From positions 401,606 to 465,605 of the forward strand of contig CAUJNA010001247.1 in assembly GCA_963377175.1 (NCBI GenBank): DNA of 64,000 nt, read 5' to 3'. The notes under the pieces were generated by a model. That model did not search any database and was not told the DNA's origin. It was given only the letters and a program-made list of their open reading frames with translations. A program made the translations under genes and the position numbers. This DNA is from Effrenium voratum. Its lineage: Eukaryota > Sar > Dinophyceae > Suessiales > Symbiodiniaceae. Shown piece after piece: positions 35,264-46,780 of the stretch (its first letter is position 1; every line of letters starts with the position of its first letter).

Positions 35264-35322
35264 CTCATATCAACCACGAAATCCACATCTGACTGCCCAT
35301 TCACATAGCATACCGGCCAATC
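35264..35322 (-). other. Exon-like segment, product unknown
   Basis: Strong acceptor (T-rich run, then CTGCAG|GAT), 59 nt reading DWPVCYVNGQSDVDFVVDM, donor TGAG|GAGCG (GA type). SDVDFVV vaguely recalls nucleotidyltransferase GSDxD motifs, but the G-S is absent; not assigned. Confidence 0.4.
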
Positions 35323-35699
35323 CTGCAGAAAAAAAGCAAACAAGTGCTTTGCCATACTCAAGACCGAGTGCACCAATTCAGGGCAGTGCCTGATCCCGCC
35401 ATCGCGTGGACTCAGTCCTGGGTCCAAATCAAGCAGAGACCCCCGTCAAAAGAAATCTCTTCAGGGTGTTACATAAGGACGGATTCGTTGCTTTCACGGT
35501 AAAGGTGACAGCAGCAGCTCATTTGCTTCTTTGTCTGACTTTTCATCCTTCCTTCCTTTCTTCTGGGGAAGACCGGTATGTTAGTCGCCAGCCCGCGCCA
35601 TGTCACCTACAAACATCTAGGGCATGATATTTGTGAGCCCAGGCTGCTACTAGCGAGCCACAAGCGCTGGTATGGGTCCGCACAGGCTAGGAATATTGC

Positions 35700-35965
35700 G
35701 GGCTGAGCGTATGGGTTGCTTGCATGTAGGGGCCCCATTATGGGACGGGAAAGGCACTACTTGCAGGCAAGGAAGTTTGTTGCTCGCGGAGGGCATGTTG
35801 CTTTCGGACACAGACGCTACATGGGCGCTACTTACACACAGGAAGATCCTGCTTGCAGGCCAGGCATGTTACTTTTGGGCTGGGATATGTTACTTGCAAA
35901 GGGTGGTGTTACTTGCGAAAAGGCATGTGTTACTTGCGGAAGCTGCGCGTTTGTCTATTTGCTTC
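35700..35965. repeat. Degenerate tandem repeat (GGCATGTTACTTGC-type)
   Basis: Units such as GGCATGTTACTTTTGGG, GATATGTTACTTGCAAAGG and GGCATGTGTTACTTGCGGAA recur about every 25 to 30 bp. No coding signal beyond the periodicity. Confidence 0.7.
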
Positions 35966-35999
35966 TTAGCTTCAACGAAAAGTCAAGTAGGCGTTTGTT

Positions 36000-36840
36000 A
36001 AAATTATATTCTTCATTGAAAATATTATTTCGATTTCGACTTTGAAGCCAGTATCCTTTTCTAGAATTAAGATATCCAATGAATTTAGATAGACATTAAC
36101 AGTACAACATCTTAATATGATGTCTAGTTTTGAAAATGATGTAAATAGGATTTCCTGTGGGAATAATATGTTTACTTGTCATGCTCACTTCAAAATAGAT
36201 TTTAAAAAAAGACTTCCTTTCGCAGGATGTTTCAAACTTTAGTAAGGCACCTTTTTTGCTGCTTTCCCCAATCACAAAAAGAGGCATATCATTGCAAAAT
36301 ATGTCCTTACTAGGTCTATTTAATGTTTGATCAAAGCTACAACTAGAACACGGTTTAAGTTCCAATTTCAAATTTGATTTGAAACGGGCACCTATTTAGA
36401 TTCTCTTTAAACTAGAAATCGTACTAGGATTATTTTCTCTTCAAACTCCACATAAATATTGTAGAGAATTGAACACACGATCCTACAAACAGAGACCCCT
36501 TTAGAATCTCATTTTACAAAAATCGAAGCTATAATTTGAAACAGTTTCAATTCAATTGTTTGACCATGATTTAAACATAATTTGATAGTGATATAATTCT
36601 AGTAGAGTTTCTGGTTTTAACGATGATTTAGATAGGCTTGGTTTAAAAGAAGGGCTTTAATGGGATTTATGACAAGTCTTTTTGAACAGGACGGTCTATT
36701 TAGATTCTCTTTAAAGTGGAACATGCTACTGGGATTATGTCCTTGTTAAGTTCAAAAGGAGACAAGGAGACCGCCTTTAAAGTCTAATTTGACAGCAACG
36801 TGCCAGTCAAAAATACTATTTGAAAAGGATATCCTTTTTA
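36000..36840. repeat. AT-rich island with degenerate repeats, intergenic
   Basis: Sharp AT-rich block resembling 28360-29090, with elements such as GATTTAGATAGG, GATTCTCTTTAAA(C/G)T and TTCTAGTAGAGTTTCTGG. No frame of note. Confidence 0.6.
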
Positions 36841-37074
36841 AATTACTTTTTCAGAACTCATAGGTATTTGCAGTGTTTCTGCCTTTTTTGGGGCTTTGGG
36901 GAAAGCAGCCAAACACAGAGCACATGTCCAATCACACTCTTCAAGCTTCACATTAAACCCTTTTCAAGCGAATTTGAATCCAGGCCCGGAATGAAATTCC
37001 AGTCGGTTTGGATCTACCTCTGTCCTATTTCTAAGCCGAGGATTGGTCAGAAGATGCCAAAAGCAACAGCAAAG

Positions 37075-37590
37075 AAGAGAAAACCATTAAAACCCTTTCT
37101 GAGAGGAAAGGTCCCTCCCCCAAGGGGGCCCAAACCGTTTAAAGCCTTTTCTCAGAGGAAAGCCCCCCCCCCCCATCCCCCTACCCCCCAAGGGCCAGGG
37201 CCCCAAAACCGTTTAAACCGTTTGAACCGTTTTAACCCTTTCTCGAAGGAACCCCCCCCCCTCCAGGGTTCTGACCAAAACTGTTTAAACCGTTTAAACC
37301 CTCTCTCAAATGAAAGCCCCCCCCCCCCGCAGGGTTCCACCTCAGAGAGGGTTCAAACGGTTCAAAAGGTTCAAACGGTTTAAACGGTTTAAACAGTTTT
37401 GGGTCCAGACCTTTCCTGTCAGAGAGGGGCTTAAACAGTTTAAACGGTTTAAACGGTTTTGGACCCAGACCTTTGCTCTGAGAAAGGGTTGAAACGGATT
37501 CAACGGTTCACACGGTTGTGGGCCCAGACCTTTCCTCTGAGAAAGGGTTCAATTGGGTTAAACGGTTTAATTGGTTGAGTTGGAGAGTCT
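37075..37590. repeat. Repeat array that switches orientation (GTTTAAACGG units)
   Basis: Units of about 75 to 85 bp contain a CCCTTTCTCAGAGGAAAGG-like block, a poly-C tract and AAACCGTTTAAACC. From about 37340 the units appear as inverse complements (GGTTTAAACGG with CCTTTCCTCTGAGAAAGGG), making a large imperfect palindrome. Confidence 0.8.
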
Positions 37591-37675
37591 TTTGCCTTTT
37601 GCAGAGTCTGATGTAGTGGACATCATAGACGAAGACAGACAAAGAGGTCGACATTTGGGGGGGGCACCATACAAA

Positions 37676-37762
37676 TATATATATATATATATTATATATA
37701 TATATATGTATCATATATAATATGATCTATAATCATATATGTATATATATATAATATTTAGA
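37676..37762. repeat. AT dinucleotide microsatellite
   Basis: Nearly continuous (TA)n with a few GTATCAT interruptions. Smaller (TA)n runs lie at 8371-8394 and 28243-28262. Confidence 0.95.
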
Positions 37763-37799
37763 TAGACGTAATCTGGTACCCCACCCCCCCCCACCCCCT

Positions 37800-40225
37800 A
37801 AATCCTCAGTATCCTGGTATTTCCAACAGCTGCCCCGGCATCCTCAGCCCATCCTTTTCACCCTGGGCACCCTATCAAGCTTCCAGCAAGCCACCCATTC
37901 TGAACCATCTCTGGAGCAACCCTGGGCCTGCCAAGGCAACCACAACGCAACCCCTCAGCTCTCAAACAAACCCAGCTTGCCTCAAACCGAGCCTAAACCA
38001 ATGCCTAACCGAAGACCAATATACCCTTACATAACATGACTCTGACCCATGCTACCCGCGCTAAACTCACCTTAAACCAGCACATAACTGCTTCTAGACA
38101 AGCCCTGAAACAACCTAACGCGAATCTCCGAGACGTGTTACCCACAGGTATGGATGGGTGGACATCTCACAAATGAGGGCGTGCCACTTGCGAAGGGGTG
38201 TCTCAGACTTGCGGAGGGTTGTATCATTTCCGGGCAGGGCATATTTACGCAAAGCGGTATAAATGGACAGGTTTATGCGACTTACGCTCTTCACTTTCAG
38301 ACAGGGCGGTATTTTACTTGACGGGATGCGACATACATACAGGGTCACGTCGGGTTCCCGAGCCATCTCTAAGTTGTCCACGAGAAATGGCAAATGCATG
38401 TTGGTGCAGAAAACATTGCCCAACAACTCACAGATCATTCCTCAAGCAGATTTTGAAAGCCTGCCAGAATCCTTTCTCATTGCTGGGAGAGGCACATCAG
38501 CGCCAGCGACCCATACAGCTCCGCCGAGTTGGCCAGGGGCGTGTCTCAGCATGCTCAACTGGCTGAGGGAATTAAAAGAACGGGGGCCAAAGCCACGTGC
38601 CATTTGTTTGAGGGGATGCTCATTTTCAAAAAAAAATCAGGCTGGAATGTAACCACCTCCCAAGTGGTTGGTGGACCAACAAGAAACCACCTTTCTCTGG
38701 TGTCCACAGGGTCCCTCAAAATTCACACCCGAGCGCCCCGCCATTGGCATTCAAAAGGATTTCGGGAAGACGCCGTGCCGTCTCCAGCAGCCGCTTCTGC
38801 TTCTCCGGTGGTGCTGCCAGCACCTGCCAAGTTTTTCTGTCGCGTGTCACCAAAAAAAAATCGAGCGGCCAGCGCTTGGGGAGGACGACTCCCGGCCCGG
38901 CCCGCGCCTGGATGATTTGGCGGTCCGAGAATCTTCGGTTGAAGTCCCCGGTGGCTTCAGGTCCTGCCATAGTCCCGCTAGGCGAAAGATCAGAGACAAG
39001 AAAACGGGCCAGGGCCACCGAAAATACCAGGTAAACAGAAATCCTCGAATTTGCGGGGCAAGAAATGTTCTTTCAATGCAGGAATATGGCAAACGGCGCT
39101 CAATGGGGCAGCTGCGCTTACACCAAAAGGGACCTCGCAAGCAATATGCACATTGCACGCCGTCAGCCTGTGACACTCTCTTTCCGCCTGTGTGAAGCCC
39201 ATCACTCTGAAAGGAGCGTAGGCCTGTCAATTCCCAGGTCGGAAACATCCCACAAGCCTTGCCTGGGCCTGGAAGAGTCCCACAATTGGCCTTGCCGCCT
39301 GGCGTGCATCATCATCTTGCCGCCCTCTGCAAGTTGAATAGGCGCATGGAATAAACATGTCCGCCAGGCGGTCTTTGGCCTTGGGCCTGCTTCCCCCCCC
39401 CCCCGGCACAGTTGATGTCTGGAAGTGCATGCGAAAGCTTAGAAAAAGGCCATCAGGAGATTTCGACCTGCTTCATTCAGTACTACACAAAGATCTGCCT
39501 CCAGCACTTCTGTATGAGTTTCGGCCACGAATAGAGGATGCCTGCCATTGAGAACATGTAGGTTCGATGGCATTGCAGGCAGTGATGTTCATCTCTGGTT
39601 ATATTGGTGCCTCCGTATCAGAACTGCTGCGCAGCACATCAGCTTGGTACGAGTCCGCACGCTCCTCCAGACCTCATGTCGACAAATATCTGACAAGCAT
39701 GGCAAACTCTGCGGACAGCGGCAGATTGATTGCTCTCTAGCATAAGCTTTCGTTGCGTGTTGCAGCTGTGTCAGTGACTGCTGGCTACAACTCAGGTGCA
39801 AGCTCTCCGTCTTAGGAGCACTCGCCTCGGCTGGTTGCGCTCGCATTCAGTCTGATTCAGTTTACATCAAAGATGGAACAGGCAAAGATGCAACAGCAAA
39901 GGCCAAGCCAATCTAGCATCAGCTGTCCAAAACATGCTGGGGAGCAAACCGACGGTACATCGGTCGCAGGAGCTCCTATGTCACAAGGCAGTGCTGACTG
40001 TTCAATCTGGCTCTCCCTCAAAGAAACCGGGTCTCGAATGCTCAGTAATGGCAGGGCAGTCGCAGCTCCTGATGCCGCTGATTCAGCCGATCCGGTCTTC
40101 TTCCCTCAGTCCAACACAACGTGATATTTGGCGCGTTCATAGAATCTGGGCTTGCCACGTCGGTTTACGCCTAAGTGTTCTCAGAAGCCATCTTTCAAGG
40201 CTAACTGACATTAGCATGTGCCTGT
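37800..40225. other. No gene recognised
   Basis: Mixed unique sequence. A minus-strand open segment near 38780-38860 (PPEKQKRLLETARRLPEILL) follows a CTTGGCAG|GTG acceptor and may be an exon, but no family is recognised. Confidence 0.4.
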
Positions 40226-40227
40226 GT

Positions 40228-40335
40228 GGCCATGGGTCAGAACCTATGCCTCCATTTTGGAGCGGATGAACACCCATGTACCACCTATTTTGATATTCAC
40301 CAGGGGTACGGGGTTTTGACCCACAGCCGTGTTTC
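40228..40335. mobile_element. MITE, diverged family B
   Basis: Left GTGGCCATGGGTCAGAACCT, right GGGGTTTTGACCCACAGCCG; the centre differs from other copies. Confidence 0.6.
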
Positions 40336-40479
40336 GGTTTCGGCGTGGGACCAAGCAGCCAGTGGAACCCTCTTCCAAGGCTCTCACGCCGGCTGGCGGC
40401 CCGCTCGGAGCGATCAGCAGCAGAAGCTCCACCGTCACTGAGAACGCATGGGTTTGCCAAGAAACACGACCACTGGTGT

Positions 40480-40575
40480 GTCAATATATGGCTGTGGATA
40501 AAAAATGGGTACCCAAAATGGAACCCTGGTAAATGGAACCCAGGTGGTTTAATTTTGACCCACACCCATATATTT
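40480..40575. mobile_element. MITE family A copy, internally deleted
   Basis: Begins ATATATGGCTGTGGATAAAA and ends TTTTGACCCACACCCATATA. ATATATGG/CCATATAT at the ends may include a target-site duplication. The central ACCTGCGGTCC block is missing. Confidence 0.8.
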
Positions 40576-40599
40576 TCCTAGATGTGCATGCAAATGCGA

Positions 40600-43080
40600 G
40601 CGTGAAACCATCTCAGTCCCTAGTTGTTTTGAATTTGTGGTCTAGCAAACAAAACCAAACACATGTGGAAGGCTTCCTAGTCTTGACAAAGACACAAACA
40701 CACAGCCAACTGGTGCGCTTTCTCTCTCTCTCTCTCTCCCTCTCTGGGCAAACAGGGTACAGTATGCACCTGGACGGGCTCAGGGACCTTGTAAGAGGAG
40801 TTCCTGTTTCCTGGCAAGCGATTGCTATGCAAATGGACCATTCGCCAATGTCGAAAGAGTTTGGCCCCGCGCCAAGTCTCAAAATAGCCAGGAGCGCCGG
40901 TGTCTCGCCACCAGTCGGATCGCGACTGGTCATAATTTCGCTGTCACACTGGCCTGACGGCAAGAGATCCAAATGGTCTCTTTTTGATTTTGTGCGCGTT
41001 TCCTCTCATTGTTTTATTGGGTGCTGAAGCAAGTTTGTGTACCTCTGCAGGGTATCTTGCGCATCTCGTCCAAAGGATCGGTGCATCACCCCTCACCCAG
41101 GAGTAGCAGCCAGCCTTTGCTTTCATTGACTTCACCACACCTGAGCTGATGCATCTCCAAAAAACCTGGCGATGCAATGCACAATGGGTTTCCCATGGTT
41201 TCCAAGTGGTGCAGGATGTCGTCCATCCACAGTATGTACGCTCTCGGAGACCAACACAATTGATGATTTCATATCGATGCCGTCCACCAAGGCCACCTGC
41301 AAGGCATCTTGCACTTGCACAAACAACGAACAAGACTCCAACTGGCTGCTTGAATGTCTCGGGCGATGTTGGTCAACGTCAACAGTTGAAACAAACCCGA
41401 TGACGCACTTTCCCACTCAGGAAGACACAAGGGATGCTGCAGCCATCATGGGCGCGCCCGCAACAAATGTATGTTGGTGTGCTTGTGGTTGGCAACATCT
41501 TGTGCAGGTGCTGCTCATCATGTATGGGCACAAAACTATTTCAAGGCCAAGTGATTGCGTCACTGTTTTTTCCAGAGCATCTAGGGGCATTAGTGCAAGC
41601 GAGTGATTCGTGCTCTGAACCCTGGCTGTCGGCGGACACCAATGACCAAACCTTCGTCCAACATGGCCTCGGATTGAAAAAAAGTCACGAAACGAAACCT
41701 GGCATGCGCTGGCAGTTTCTTCACTGTGTGAGCTGCCTCGGCATGTGGCGGCGAACCAGGCAGCGCTGCGGCGTTTTGTGGCTTGGCAATCTAGGCAGCG
41801 TTTTCAGGCTCCAGCCCCACTTGGGTGCCAGAATTCGTGACCTCTCTTGCATTGCGCACAGATGCAGAACTGATGTTCATGGCGTTTCCCGCCCGAGTGG
41901 GAGCGGGGCGTCTTGGAAAAATCTTAGTCATACTTGCACATGGGTATGCTTGCAGCTTAGACGATGTTGCGAGAGCTTTTGAGTCCCCGGACCCACATGC
42001 CCCACTGTGATCTGAGCCGCTGCTCCATCACGATCGCACCGCAGTGCGCAACTGAGCCGCTCTGCACCACCGTCGTGGTCGCAGACAGGCAGGCCGCTTG
42101 CATTGCTCGCATCTTTTTTTTGGCGTCACACACGCCTGGCACTTATAGCACACGCATGCTCTAAGCATAACGCATGCCTGCCTGCCACCACACGTACTCA
42201 ACGTGCCCCAGCCGCAGCTCCATCATCACAGCCGCACCGCAGTGCGGGCAGTTGCTATTCTTGCGCACGCATGCCTCTCGACGCCTTGCCTGCCAAAGGT
42301 GGTGCATGGCAACTGCACGCCAACACCAGTAACACGAGCCGCAGCTCGTGGGCCGAGGTCCTGCATGCGCAGATGCCTTGCATCGTATGTTGCCTAGACA
42401 CACACAACGATCGGCCCGCAGGCCTTTCATATGCAGCGACAGGATGCCCACACGGCACGCCTCTGAGTGATCTGCCGTGCCGTGACGAGCCCCTAAGGGC
42501 CTCGTGCGTCTTGTGCACCGCAACCTTGCTTGCTATTCACTGCAGACTCGTGAAATCCGGAAAGAAACCTATGTTTAGGCACCACGCATCGCATTGCACC
42601 ATGGATTGATTACCTGGATGTGGAGTATCTTCTGGAAGAGATACACTACTCCGCGGCGCGCATACGCATGTGGATCAAGGCCATCGCGCTGTGCATTGGC
42701 GTCATCGCATTCATCCAGACGACCTACTGGATTCGCAGTTTGCCTTTGCTCAGTGACTTTATCACTTTCATAATTTTCTAATGGCAGCTGTAACAGACAG
42801 CCGCATCCACTGTTCATGCCCGCATTGCAGAAAAAGAGCATACCTGCCATGAACTCAATTCTGTGAAACGTCTCTGCGCGAGTTTGACCAGGTTCTGTAA
42901 ATAGGAAACAAGAATGCTATAGGTCGCATACCGCACCTCATGCGCAATGCAACAAACGATCTATCAGGTATGGCACAGATCCAGAACAGTTTGCAGAAAA
43001 CGAAAATCCATGACGAGCATAGTCCACCACCAATTTGTAACCAATCTGCTGGCTGGCTTGGTCACTGCTTCGCTCAGACT
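40600..43080. other. No gene recognised
   Basis: Short (CT)n at about 40720-40745. Two diverged copies of a block with GCACCGCAGTGCG lie at about 42000-42060 and 42210-42270. No convincing exon. Confidence 0.4.
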
Positions 43081-43129
43081 ATGTCGCAGAAACCATGACA
43101 TTCTGTCACAGAAACGATAATGATGCATG

Positions 43130-43550
43130 TCACAGAAACGATGCCATCGCCGGGCCATCGCCGGGCCATAGTCTGCTGCCGCCGCTGTCCAAGACCGAGG
43201 TCGGAATTCCGACTTTGCTCTCCTATTTGCGAGGTCGGAATTCTTCCCACCCGAGGTCGGACTTCCGACTTCGGTTCAAGACTCCAACCTCACCCAAAAA
43301 GCCATCACCGGGCCATCACCGGGCCATCGCCGGACCATCGCTGTGCGCCAAGTGCCGCATGCGTGCCGAATGCTTGCCGAACGCGTGCGGAACAAATGCG
43401 GCCAGTACCGCATTTGTCCCGCGCCAGGAAATAGCACAAAAAGACGTTTTCGCCCGAAGTCGGAATTCCGACCTCGCTCCAAGATTGTGCGACATGCGTG
43501 CAACATGCGTGCCATACGCGTGCCATATGCGTGCAAAAAAACCTGCAACT
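43130..43550. repeat. Short tandem and palindromic repeats (GTCGGAATTCCGAC)
   Basis: CCATCGCCGGG units at 43142-43165 and 43300-43340; the palindrome GTCGGAATTCCGAC or variants at about 43200, 43233, 43256 and 43460; ACGCGTGCCATATGCGTGC units near 43500-43530. Confidence 0.75.
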
Positions 43551-43786
43551 AGAGGACGATTGGCCCGAGGAGACTTTTTCGTGTCTGCACGCTGCGATGC
43601 TCAATGTGTATGGTCACATGAGAGCTCCATCTCATCGTCCTATGAGAGGAAACATGGCAGTGCTCGATCCCACATATTTACATCCGTTAAAACAAGAAGA
43701 GTAAAGCTCGTAAAGCTCGAAACGAATTACAAGCAAAAGGAAAAGCAATCAGTAGCAAAGCTTACACGACGGCCACAGTTTCTGCA

Positions 43787-44266
43787 AAGCACGCTCGCGC
43801 AACTTAGCTCTGTGCAAGATGGCTCTGCGCAGCTTGGCTCTGTGAAAGTTGGCTCTACGCAACTTTTCGCGAGTGGCTCTGCGCAACTGGCTCTGTGCAA
43901 GTTGGCTCTGCACGAGTCTGCTCGGCGCAATGTGCTTTTGCACGAACTGCGCCGCGCGATTTCTCACGAAAGTGGTCTGCGCAAGCTGCATTGTTCCAGG
44001 CTGCTGCGCGCAAGTTGCTCTCTGCAAGCTGCTGCACGCAAGTGCTCTGCGCAAGTTGCTCTGCGCAAGTGCTCTGAGCAAGTTGCTCTGCGCCAGTGCT
44101 CTGCGCCAGTTGCTCCGTGCAAGCGCTTTGCGCATGTGCTCTGCGCAAGTTGGTCTGTGCAAGTTGCTCTGCGCACGTGCTTTGCGCAAGTGCTCTGTGC
44201 AAGTGGCGCTGCGCAAGTTGCTCTGCGCAACTGACTCTGCGCAAGTTGCTCTGCGCAAGTGCTGCC
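43787..44266. repeat. Tandem repeat, CTCTGCGCAAGTTG units
   Basis: About 480 bp of 15- to 16-bp units, GCTCTGCGCAAGTTG and GCTCTGCGCAAGT, with point variation. The open frames across it are repeat artefacts. Confidence 0.95.
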
Positions 44267-44275
44267 GGAGCTGTG

Positions 44276-44560
44276 GGAATGTACTTCGCGTACTATTTTT
44301 GTACTTAAAAGTTGCGATTTTCCAGCTGGAGCTGCGGGGGTGTGCTCCGCGTACTACGTTTGTACTTAAAAGTTGCGATTTTGTGCTCCGCGTACTACGT
44401 TTGTACTTAAAAGTTGCGATTTTCCAGCCGGAGCTGCGGGAGCACGCTCCGCATACTACGTCTGTGCTTAAAAGTTGCGATTTTCCAGCCGGAGCTGCAG
44501 CAGCACGCTCCGCGCACTACGATTGTACTTAAAAGCTGCGATTTTCAAGCCGGAGCTGCC
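44276..44560. repeat. Tandem repeat, TTGCGATTTTCCAGCCGGAG units
   Basis: Four to five units of about 45 to 76 bp. Each holds GTACTTAAAAGTTGCGATTT, then CCGGAGCTGCGG and CGCTCCGCRTACTACG. Confidence 0.9.
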
Positions 44561-44633
44561 GCGGACCAGGGGGGAATCGAACCCGCGACCGCGGGATTGC
44601 GAAAGCAGGCACGCAAACCACGAGACAACTTCC
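44561..44633 (-). pseudogene. tRNA-like relic or tRNA-derived element
   Basis: 73 nt on the minus strand. The B box GGTTCGATTCC is perfect, TGTCTCGTGGTTTG resembles an A box, and a T-arm-like GCGGGTTCGATTCCC is present. The acceptor arms (GGAAGTT, CTGGTCC) do not pair and the anticodon stem does not form, so it is not a functional tRNA. Confidence 0.5.
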
Positions 44634-44654
44634 AAAAAGGCCATTTCACAAGCA

Positions 44655-45395
44655 ACAAAATCGCACGGCGTCACAGCGAGAGCGCTTCCACACGCACGAT
44701 CTCCGCAGAGGGTTCGCCGAGACTAAGAAGAATTCGCACGGCGCCACAGCGAGAGCGCTTCGACACGCACGATCTCCGCAGAAGGTTCATCCGGGGGTGT
44801 CAAAAACGCAAAAAACCTCAAGTTTTTGCACCTCGACCACGCCGATCCCCTCGCACGGGCGCCGCAAAAACGCAAAAAACCTCGAGTTTTTGCACCTCGA
44901 CCACGCCGATCCCCGCAGAGGGTCGCGCGGGCGTATCAACAAACGCAAAAAACCTTGAGATTTGGCACCTCGACCACGCCGATCTCCGCAGAGGGTCGTG
45001 CGGGCACCGCAAAAAACGAAAAAAAAAAAACATTGAGTTTTTGCACCTCGACCACGCCGATCCCCGCAGAGGGTCGCGCGGGCGCCGCAAAAAAACGCAA
45101 AAAAAAGCTCGAGTTTTTGCACCTCGACCACGCTGATCTCCGCAGAGGGTCGCGCGGGCGCCGCAAAAAACGCAAAGAACCTCGAGTTTGGGGAATGCTT
45201 TTTTTTGTCCTGGGCCGGAGCCGGGCCGGAGCCGGGCCGGAGCCGGGCCGGAGCCGGGCCGGAGTCACAGCCGGCCGGAAGCGGGGCCAGAGTCAGAGCG
45301 GGCCGCGGGAGATCTATGCCGGAGCCGGGCCGGAGCCGGAGAGCCGGAGACGAAAAAAAGCTATAGTGAGTTTTTGCACCTCGACCACGCCTTTC
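44655..45395. repeat. Compound tandem arrays (about 75-bp and 12-bp units)
   Basis: First CACAGCGAGAGCGCTTC units. Then about six copies of a unit of about 75 bp with TTTTTGCACCTCGACCACGC, CGATCCCCGCAGAGGGTCGC and GGGCGCCGCAAAAAACGC, the last diverged at about 45370. Between them, at 45213-45345, is a run of GCCGGAGCCGGG units. Confidence 0.9.
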
Positions 45396-46134
45396 CCCGC
45401 AGAGGGTTGCATTCCCGATCGTCGGCAACATCCCCACCCCCCGCCAAGAAAGAGATTCTTAGTCTTCCAAGTTTCAACAGTGAACTGAAAAACGTGCGGC
45501 ACCCCCGACGGGATGGCATCAACGATGATGTTGTCACCCTCAACTTTCTGGACTACGCACAGGCGATTACCCGGGAGTATGTCATGCTCTGGCGATGTCT
45601 TGAAGGAGGGGGCACTCTTGACCCGCGCACGATTCCTGGTGGCAGAGAGTTGTGTGGCGGCTAGCAGTTGGCACACAGGCTGAAGTGGGTTTACGGATAA
45701 GCTTAAGTAAATTTACCACCTTGCTCCCCGCAGTCTGCTTGTGGCGTGCGGGCAAAATGTCTGCGCCGTGACTGGATTCGTTGTCTAAGAAATGTAACGG
45801 GAACCATGAACATGGACCTTGCGCTGGTCGGGAAACTAAAGAAACCCAGTTACACACGTCATTGATTGCGAGTGTGATCCTCCGGCGTTTTCTTGCTCGA
45901 GCAAAGTGCCTTCAACAGGCGCGATTGAGACCCGCTCTCGCTTGCGTAGTGAGGGGAAATCCACGGCGGCGACAGACTGCTGCACGTGAGAATCACACCA
46001 CTTCGACTGCACCGACGAGGTTCCGGGCCAGACCCGAACCTCAGGTTGCAGCTGGGTGCAATTTGAATCCATTGGGTGGTTTTATATATTGCTGCCTATT
46101 TTGGGCTTTCCTGGTCCTGGAGAATATCATCAAG

Positions 46135-46461
46135 ATGACTGCCAATGCGACCGTCGTCAATACAAATGAATTCTTCTGTGTGCCTGTCGGGAAATCCAGA
46201 CAAGCAGCGATATTTTTGGGGAACCTCGTAAAGAACGCTGTTGAAGAGGGCAAAAGAATTCCCAGGAGAATGGAGACGAGCAGCGATCTGGGTACATACA
46301 TAAAATGGGTCGAGGACATTGGCGTCCCCGTCATATATGCTTACTCAGCGTGTTACTCTGCGAAATGCCGCGGCATGATGAAAGGTGAAGGGCAATCCAT
46401 GAGGGTCGCGTTGGAGTTCCTCAGCAAGATCTTCAGGCTACTGCCGATGAATGCATGCTAG
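46135..46461 (+). CDS. Hypothetical protein, unrecognised
   Basis: 108 codons from an ATG after TCATCAAG, with balanced composition and no repeats (VNTNEFFCVPVGKSRQAA near the start). The open frame extends upstream to 45781 with a hydrophobic stretch (GGFIYCCLFWAFLVLENII). It shares the plus strand with the next two frames and with the mobile-element genes, so it may be element-borne. No family recognised. Confidence 0.4.
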   Translation: MTANATVVNTNEFFCVPVGKSRQAAIFLGNLVKNAVEEGKRIPRRMETSSDLGTYIKWVEDIGVPVIYAYSACYSAKCRGMMKGEGQSMRVALEFLSKIFRLLPMNAC

Positions 46462-46462
46462 G

Positions 46463-46780
46463 ATGGAGAGCTGCAGTAAGGGAAAGAAGATGGTGGCAGC
46501 ACTGAACCAACTCTGTGGGGAGGCTTCGCTACTAGCAAAGAACCCTGAGCTGCTGAGCGTCACCAAGTACTGCATCGAAGGGGCCGACATGCTGAGATCC
46601 ATTGTGGACATCTGGGACCTCGCTTCAGGTGTGGTCGAAGACAATGAGGAGCGCTCCTTTACAGCCGCATTTCACCAAGATACTCAGGTAGGGGGGGGGC
46701 TATGTACAAGGACTTTCTCAGTGATGAGCCGACTGGGGCGTCATCATCGAGGCGGTGGAGGAGTTCAGAGGAATTTATGA
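46463..46780 (+). CDS. Hypothetical protein, unrecognised, possibly the same broken gene
   Basis: Open from an ATG at 46463, helical composition (LLSVTKYCIEGADMLRSIVD), losing sense after a run of ten G at 46692-46701. A frameshift at this G run would join it to the frame starting at 46702, so the two may be one gene. Confidence 0.4.
   Translation: MESCSKGKKMVAALNQLCGEASLLAKNPELLSVTKYCIEGADMLRSIVDIWDLASGVVEDNEERSFTAAFHQDTQVGGGLCTRTFSVMSRLGRHHRGGGGVQRNL

Noticed and set aside
44561..44633. Functional tRNA gene
   Set aside because: Acceptor and anticodon stems do not pair, although the internal promoter boxes are present; reported only as a relic.
43787..45190. CRISPR-like array
   Set aside because: Direct repeats are present but contiguous and without unique spacers of constant length; this is a eukaryotic satellite.
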